A DNA stretch of 64,000 bases from Streptomyces sp. 35G-GA-8 (lineage in GTDB: Bacteria > Actinomycetota > Actinomycetes > Streptomycetales > Streptomycetaceae), in NCBI RefSeq assembly GCF_023534745.1, contig NZ_JAMHJQ010000022.1:33621-97620 (forward strand), given 5' to 3'. The position numbers and the translations under genes were made by a program. The notes beneath the pieces are model-generated. The model had not been told where the DNA came from. It saw nothing but the letters and a program-made list of their open reading frames with translations, and made no database searches. Below, piece after piece: positions 58,935 to 64,000 of this stretch (within the stretch, counting starts at the first letter, position 1; each line of letters begins with the position of its first letter).

Positions 58935-60884
58935 CTACGCGGTGAGCTCCTGGTGCAGCGCCTCGCGCAGCCGGGCCGCGCGCTCCGTGACCTCGGCGGG
59001 GCCCAGCTCGACGGCGCGCGCGCACCACCGCTGGCCCTCGGTCAGCTCGCCCCGGCGCGCGGCGAGCAGCGCCAGGCGCAGCGCGGCCCGGCCGTGCCCG
59101 GCCTGCGCGGCCCTCGTCCACCACAGCGCGGCCTCCCGCTCGCCGCCCTCGCGCGCGAGCAGCAGCCCGAGGTTGAAGGCGCCGTTGCGGCTGCCCGCCT
59201 CCGCCGCCTCCCGGTACCAGCGCGCCGCGTCCGCGATGTCACCGCGCCCGGCGGCGAGCATGCCGACCCGTACCTGGGCGCGCCGGTGCCCCTGCTCGGC
59301 CGCGCGCTCGTACCACTGCTCGCACTCGGTCTTCACGCCGTGCGGCTCACCGAGCGCGGGCGGTCCGGGCGGCGGCAGGCGGGAGTCGAGGACCGTGGCC
59401 AGCCGGAAGGCCGCCTCGGCGCTGCCACCGCCGGCGGCACAGCGCAGATGGCGCTCGGCCGTCCGCTCGTCGCCGTCCCTGAGGCAGGCGATACCGACCT
59501 GGAGGGCCGCTTCCGTGTGACCGGCCGCCGCCGCGCGCTCGTACCAGCGCAGGGCGGTACCGTCGTCGTCGCGTCCCGCGTAGAGGATGCCGAGATTGAA
59601 CGCGGCGTCCACACTGCCCGCCTCGGCGGCCTTGGAGAACCAGGGCTCGGCGCCGGTCGGGTCGTCGGCCTGGAGCAGCAGCACGGCAAGGGCGTTGGCG
59701 GCCTCGCGGTGGCCCGCGTAGGCGGCCCGGCGGTACCACTGCTCGGCCTGGACGGTACGGTCCTGGGCGGCGCAGAGCAGCCCCAGGTTGTAGGCACCGT
59801 TGACATCGCCCGCGTCCATGGCGGCGCGGTACCAGCGCTCGGCGGTCTGCTGCTCGCCGCGCGCGGCGTGCAGCGCACCGAGGGCGTTGGCCGCGTTCCC
59901 GTCGCCCTCCTGCGCGGCGCGCAGCCACCAGATGGCGGCGCTCTCCTCGTCACCGGCGTCGCGCAGCAGGAAGCCGAGAGCGCAGGCGGCCCGCGCCTCG
60001 CCGTCCTTGGCGGAGGTCAGATACCAGCGGCCGGCCTCCTTCAGCTCACCCCGCTTCTCCAGGATCGCGCCGAGATACAGCGCGGCCCGGCGGTGGCCAC
60101 GGGCCGCGGCCTGCCGGTACCACTGTGCGGCCTCGCTGATCAGTGACGGCCCGCCGGGGGCTCCCTCGCCACCACTCCCTCCGCTGTCGCCGCTGTCGCC
60201 GCGCGGGGTCGCGTCGGCGACCGGGCGCCGGCGGCCACCCGCTGTCGGGGGGCCCGTACCGCTGCGGTAGATCGCGTCGGCTCCCGGATGCGTGGTCTCG
60301 CGCGCCCGTGCCTCCAGGGCGCGGGCGAGCCGGTACGCCGCCTCGCGGTGCCCCTGCTCGGCGGCGGCGCGCAGCCAGCGCTCGGCCCCGACATCGCTGC
60401 GGTGCTCCAGCAGGTCGGCGAGGGCGTACGCGCCCAGGGCGTGGCCCTGCTCGGCGGACTGGCGCAGCCAGTACTCGGCGGCGGGCTCGTCGCCCAGCTC
60501 GCGGTAGTGCCGCCCCAGCGCGTGGGCCGCGGCGGCGGATCCGGCGACGGCGGCGACCCGCCACCAGCCGGCCGCCTCGTCGAGATAGCCGCGCTGGTGG
60601 AGCAGGACGCCGAGGTTGTTGGCGGCGGCGCGTTCGCCCGCGCTGGTCGCGGCGCGCAGATACGGCTCGGCGGCGTCGAGGTCACCGCGGCGCAGCAGCA
60701 TGGCGCCGAGGACGCTCATCGACGCGGTGTCGCCCGCGTCGGCGGCGCGCCGGTGGCGCTCCTCGGTCTCGGCGTCGGCGGCGCACTCGGCGGATTCCGC
60801 CGTGCCGGTCCCGGCCCGGACGCCATCCTCTACGTGCTGCTGCACATACCGCCCTGTCTCCAACAGAGTTGTCCTATCCCCCAT
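58935..60884 (-). CDS. Sel1-like tetratricopeptide-repeat protein
   Basis: A 649-aa protein consisting almost wholly of Sel1/TPR helical repeats of about 36 residues: WYRRAAYAGHREAANALAVLL, WFSKAAEAGSVDAAFNLGILY, WYERAAAAGHTEAALQVGIA and so on, about 16 units. A disordered Gly/Ser/Asp-rich insert (DSGDSGGSGGEGAPGG) interrupts the array at about residues 235-255. Such solenoids scaffold protein assemblies. The ATG at 60884 has GGAAA nine bases upstream; an ATG at 60893 is an alternative. It is bracketed by two identical tRNA-fMet genes. Confidence 0.88.
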   Translation of the reverse strand: MGDRTTLLETGRYVQQHVEDGVRAGTGTAESAECAADAETEERHRRAADAGDTASMSVLGAMLLRRGDLDAAEPYLRAATSAGERAAANNLGVLLHQRGYLDEAAGWWRVAAVAGSAAAAHALGRHYRELGDEPAAEYWLRQSAEQGHALGAYALADLLEHRSDVGAERWLRAAAEQGHREAAYRLARALEARARETTHPGADAIYRSGTGPPTAGGRRRPVADATPRGDSGDSGGSGGEGAPGGPSLISEAAQWYRQAAARGHRRAALYLGAILEKRGELKEAGRWYLTSAKDGEARAACALGFLLRDAGDEESAAIWWLRAAQEGDGNAANALGALHAARGEQQTAERWYRAAMDAGDVNGAYNLGLLCAAQDRTVQAEQWYRRAAYAGHREAANALAVLLLQADDPTGAEPWFSKAAEAGSVDAAFNLGILYAGRDDDGTALRWYERAAAAGHTEAALQVGIACLRDGDERTAERHLRCAAGGGSAEAAFRLATVLDSRLPPPGPPALGEPHGVKTECEQWYERAAEQGHRRAQVRVGMLAAGRGDIADAARWYREAAEAGSRNGAFNLGLLLAREGGEREAALWWTRAAQAGHGRAALRLALLAARRGELTEGQRWCARAVELGPAEVTERAARLREALHQELTA

Positions 60885-61050
60885 ATTTTCCATCGTCGCA
60901 CCACTGACCACCCGCGTACAGCCGGTATACAGCGGCCGGTGGTCACTTCAGCGTTTTGTCGACATGCCCACAGAGAGACAAGTCAAACACGCTTGCCGTC
61001 AACTCACAGGACCTGAGACACAGTTGGCACATGTGGCGCGGCGCGCATGG

Positions 61051-61086
61051 CGAGGGCCCGGATCCTGGTAAGGATCCGGGCCCTCG
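61051..61086. terminator. terminator of the initiator tRNA gene (copy 2)
   Basis: A 15-bp perfect stem (CGAGGGCCCGGATCC with its complement) with a six-base loop, 3' of the second tRNA. Confidence 0.85.
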
Positions 61087-61094
61087 ACTTCGCG

Positions 61095-61168
61095 TAGCGG
61101 GGACAGGATTTGAACCTGCGACCTCTGGGTTATGAGCCCAGCGAGCTACCGAGCTGCTCCACCCCGCG
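61095..61168 (-). tRNA. tRNA-fMet (CAT), initiator, copy 2
   Basis: Identical in all 74 nt to the copy at 58748, with the same CTGGG/CCCAG anticodon stem and C1-T72 mismatch. The terminator sequence differs, so the duplication covers the tRNA plus short flanks only. Confidence 0.97.
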
Positions 61169-61210
61169 TCGTTGTGTGCCAACCGTATCACGGGGTGGAG
61201 TGCCGCCTGC

Positions 61211-64000
61211 TCAGCCGCTGTTGTTGTCGCCGCCGGTCCCGCTGTCGCCGCTGTCGCCGCCGTTTCCGCTGGTCGAGCCGGATCCGGTCTCCGCGTCCGC
61301 GGCCCGCTGGAGCGCGTCCTGAAGGTCCTTCTGGGCCTTGCCGTACGCCGTCCAGTCCTGCTTCGCCAGCGCCGCCTCACCGTCCTCGTACGCCTTCTGG
61401 GCGTCCGCGATGGCCTGTTGCAGCGCCTTGTCGCCGGTGGCCGGTGGCTTGGTGGTCTCGCCCGGTGGCGGCGGGGTCGTGGGCGGCGTCGGACTCTCCG
61501 CCCCGAACACCGCGTTGAGCGCCTCGGGGAGGCTGTCCTTGAAGACGGGCTTGCCGCCGTACGAGACCGCCACCTTCTTCAGCAGCGGATAGTTCGCGCT
61601 GCCACCGCGCGCGTACACCGGCTCGATGTACAGGAAGCCTCCGTCGAGCGGCACCGTCAGGAGATTGCCGTACTCGATGTCCGAGTCCGTGCCTCTCAGG
61701 TTTCTGACGAACTCGGCGACTTCGGGCACACCGTTCAGCTCGCTCTGCACCTGTTGCGGGCCCTGCACGGTGGACGTCACTCTCAGGACTCTGATCTTGC
61801 CGAAGTCCGAACTGGTCGCATCGGCGTCCACCGCCATGAACGCACCCAGGTTGGGGCGTCCGTTGGGCGTGAAGGTGGTGGTCAGCGAGAACTTCTGCTC
61901 GTCCTGACCGGGCATCTTCAGGCTCAGGTAGTACGGCGGGACGGAGTTGCTGTCCTTGTTGGTCGGGTCGTCCGGCACCTGCCACGCGTCACTGCCGCTG
62001 TAGAACTGCGCGGGGTCCTCGACGTGATAGCGGGTGAGCAGCTCGCGCTGCACCTTGAACATGTCCTGCGGGTAGCGCAGATGGGCCAGCAGATCGGGCT
62101 TGATCGCGGACTTCGGCTGGACCGTGTCCGGGAACGCCTTCATCCAGGTCTTGAGCACCGGGTCCGTGGTGTCCCACTCGTACAGCTTGACCGTGCCGTC
62201 GTACGCGTCGACGGTGGCCTTCACCGAGTTCCGGATGTAGTTGACCTGGTTCTGCTGCGCGACGACCGCGCGCTGGCTGTCGGTCAGCGAGTCGGCCGTG
62301 GTGTCGCCGAGCGTCGTACGGGACGCGTACGGATAGCCGTTCGTCGTGGTGTACGCGTCGACGATCCACTGGATACGGCCGCCGACCACGGCGGGATAGG
62401 CGTCGCCGTCGATCGTCAGCCAGGGCGCGACGGCCTCGACGCGCTCCTTGGGCGTGCGGTTGTAGAGAATCCGCGAGCCGTCGCCGATGGCGCCGGAGTA
62501 GACCATCTGGGGCTCGCTGAAGGCCACGGCGTACGCCGCGCGGTTCAGCGGGTTGGAGAGATCGACTCCGCTCTTGCCCTTGTAGCTCGTCGTCCGCTCG
62601 CCGTTCTTCTCGTAGTCCAGCTCCTTCTGGGGGCCGCCCACGATCGAGTACTGCTCGGTCTTCTCCCCGTAGTAGACGCGCTGTTCGTACGTGGGGAGCT
62701 GACCGGTGGTCGGCAGGCCGGACTCGGTGAAGTCCGGGGCGCCGACGGTGCCGTCGTTCTCGTCCGTCACCGTGTTCGTGCCCTTGGCCGCGATCACGCC
62801 GTACCCATGTGTGTACGTGAAGTGATCGTTGATCCAGTTGCGCTTCGGGATACCGGTGATGTTCAGCTCGCGCAGACCGACGACTGTGTCCTGCGGCTTT
62901 CCGTCGGGGCCGGTGTACCGGTCGACGTCCAGCGTGGCGGGGAACTGGTAGTACTTGCGCTCCTGCTGGAGCTGCTGGAAGGCGGGCGAGACCACATTGG
63001 GGTCGACCAGCCGGTAACTGGCGGCGGTGTCGGCCGCCTTGCGCTGCTCGGCCTTCTTGTCCGGGTCGCCCTTGCCGCCGTAGTTCTGCACATCGGCGTC
63101 GTCGATGCCGTACGCCTCACGCGTGGCGTCGATGTTCTTCTTGATGTACGGCGCTTCCTTGGCCTGCTCGTTCGGCTGGACCTGGAACTTCTGCACGATC
63201 GCCGGGTAGAGGCCGCCGATGAGGATCGCCGACAGCACCATCAGACCGAAGCCGATCACCGGCAGCTGCCACGTACGGCGCCAGAGCGTCGCGAAGAACA
63301 GCAGGGCGCAGATGACGGCGATGCAGAACAGGATCGTCTTCGCCGGAAGGTAGGCGTTGGCGTCGACGTACCGCAGGCCCGTCCAGTTGCCCGCCGCCTT
63401 GAAGTCGCTGGACTTCACGGCCAGCCCGTACCGGTCGAGCCAGTACGCCACGGCCTTCAGCGAGACGAAGACACCGAGCAGCACCGACAGATGGCCGGTG
63501 GCCGCGGCGGTGGCCCGCGCGCCGGGGCTGGTGATCCGCAGCCCGCCGTACAGGTAGTGGGTGAGCGCGGCGGCGATCAGCGACAGGACGGTCGCCGCGA
63601 AGCCGAAGGCCAGCATGAAGCGGTACCAGGGAAGATCGAACGCGTAGAACGACACGTCCATCTTGAACTGGGGATCCTTCTGGCCGAAGGCCACCCCGTT
63701 CACCCACATCAGCCACGTACGCCACTGTCCCGCGGCGGAGGCCCCGGAGATCAGCCCGACCAGCGCGGTGATCGCCAGCAGCACCCACTTCTTGTACGGG
63801 GCGATCCCCATCCGGTACCGGTCGAGGTTCTGCTGCTCCATCGACATCGCGCTCAGCGGCGGGCGCAGCCGGTGGGCCAGCCAGATGTTGAGTCCGACGG
63901 CGCCGGCCATCAGCAGCCCGAAGACCGCGAACAGACCGATCTTGGTCAGGAGTGTGGTGCTGAACACCGAGGAGTACTTCACCGAGCGGTACCAGAGCCA
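61211..64000 (-). CDS. UPF0182-family membrane protein (5' end beyond the window)
   Basis: 929 residues are visible; the start lies beyond 64000, where the frame continues into [11 protein letters not shown], so perhaps 40-60 residues are missing. About six membrane segments span the N-terminal third ([42 protein letters not shown] and later ones). A large extracytoplasmic part of about 600 residues follows, containing [23 protein letters not shown] and [17 protein letters not shown]. The C-terminal tail is Gly/Ser/Asp-rich low complexity ([19 protein letters not shown]). The family is common in actinobacteria; its function is unknown. Confidence 0.93.
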   Translation of the reverse strand, partial: WLWYRSVKYSSVFSTTLLTKIGLFAVFGLLMAGAVGLNIWLAHRLRPPLSAMSMEQQNLDRYRMGIAPYKKWVLLAITALVGLISGASAAGQWRTWLMWVNGVAFGQKDPQFKMDVSFYAFDLPWYRFMLAFGFAATVLSLIAAALTHYLYGGLRITSPGARATAAATGHLSVLLGVFVSLKAVAYWLDRYGLAVKSSDFKAAGNWTGLRYVDANAYLPAKTILFCIAVICALLFFATLWRRTWQLPVIGFGLMVLSAILIGGLYPAIVQKFQVQPNEQAKEAPYIKKNIDATREAYGIDDADVQNYGGKGDPDKKAEQRKAADTAASYRLVDPNVVSPAFQQLQQERKYYQFPATLDVDRYTGPDGKPQDTVVGLRELNITGIPKRNWINDHFTYTHGYGVIAAKGTNTVTDENDGTVGAPDFTESGLPTTGQLPTYEQRVYYGEKTEQYSIVGGPQKELDYEKNGERTTSYKGKSGVDLSNPLNRAAYAVAFSEPQMVYSGAIGDGSRILYNRTPKERVEAVAPWLTIDGDAYPAVVGGRIQWIVDAYTTTNGYPYASRTTLGDTTADSLTDSQRAVVAQQNQVNYIRNSVKATVDAYDGTVKLYEWDTTDPVLKTWMKAFPDTVQPKSAIKPDLLAHLRYPQDMFKVQRELLTRYHVEDPAQFYSGSDAWQVPDDPTNKDSNSVPPYYLSLKMPGQDEQKFSLTTTFTPNGRPNLGAFMAVDADATSSDFGKIRVLRVTSTVQGPQQVQSELNGVPEVAEFVRNLRGTDSDIEYGNLLTVPLDGGFLYIEPVYARGGSANYPLLKKVAVSYGGKPVFKDSLPEALNAVFGAESPTPPTTPPPPGETTKPPATGDKALQQAIADAQKAYEDGEAALAKQDWTAYGKAQKDLQDALQRAADAETGSGSTSGNGGDSGDSGTGGDNNSG

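Overview
The window is typical Streptomyces chromosome. It is very GC-rich, has many GTG starts and frequent 4-bp (GTGA/ATGA) start/stop overlaps, and carries several actinomycete-specific modules: WhiB-like protein, SigR/RsrA, SigH with its anti-sigma, the das chitobiose system with DasR sites, B12-riboswitch-controlled nrdAB, CatR/catalase and a Scr1/DUF397 pair. Gene order resembles the das-nrd-sigR core region of S. coelicolor as I remember it (no alignment was run).

Layout. 0.1-5.9 kb: small housekeeping and hypothetical genes, a divergent LysR/snapalysin pair and a GNAT enzyme. 6.0-8.6 kb: a two-gene operon for a family 2B (cyclic-nucleotide-domain) encapsulin shell and a polyprenyl diphosphate synthase, its probable cargo. 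8.8-17.3 kb: PLP enzyme, Na+/H+ antiporter with divergent zinc finger, anti-sigma/SigH, lipid kinase, WblE and a PdtaS-like histidine kinase. 17.6-25.8 kb: aminosugar regulon (SIS protein, nagB, GH3 hexosaminidase, dasABC, dasR) with four DasR-like operators. 25.9-27.8 kb: DUF3311/MctP transporter. 27.9-31.6 kb: B12 riboswitch and nrdAB. 31.7-37.7 kb: a patchy accessory block (ATPase/XRE/DUF397 trio, TetR, CPBP protease, aldo-keto reductase/TetR, DUF2809). 37.7-46.5 kb: GlxA-type regulator, M15 peptidase, class A PBP, peptide deformylase, TPR protein and a tandem HD-GYP pair. 46.8-56.5 kb: rsrA-sigR, hydrolase, SRAP, methyltransferase, M50 peptidase, aroA, rsgA, SMR pump/TetR, hisN and a CBS protein. 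56.6-64 kb: catalase/CatR, two identical initiator tRNA genes flanking a Sel1-repeat protein, and the truncated start of a UPF0182 membrane protein.

How it works together. DasABC imports chitin-derived disaccharides, the GH3 enzyme cleaves them, NagB sends glucosamine-6-P to glycolysis, and DasR sites sit at dasA, nagB and in front of the histidine kinase. SigR-RsrA (thiol stress), SigH-anti-sigma (osmotic/developmental stress), CatR-catalase and WblE make this a stress-response-rich segment.

Most notable points: the encapsulin/prenyl-synthase operon; a recurrent pattern in which short tandem repeats start at or include a gene's stop codon (six loci); a perfect SigR-type promoter upstream of the long SigR isoform; a 471-codon open frame giving a potential ~51-kDa SigH that overlaps the anti-sigma gene out of frame; and a candidate multi-helix RNA next to a DasR site.
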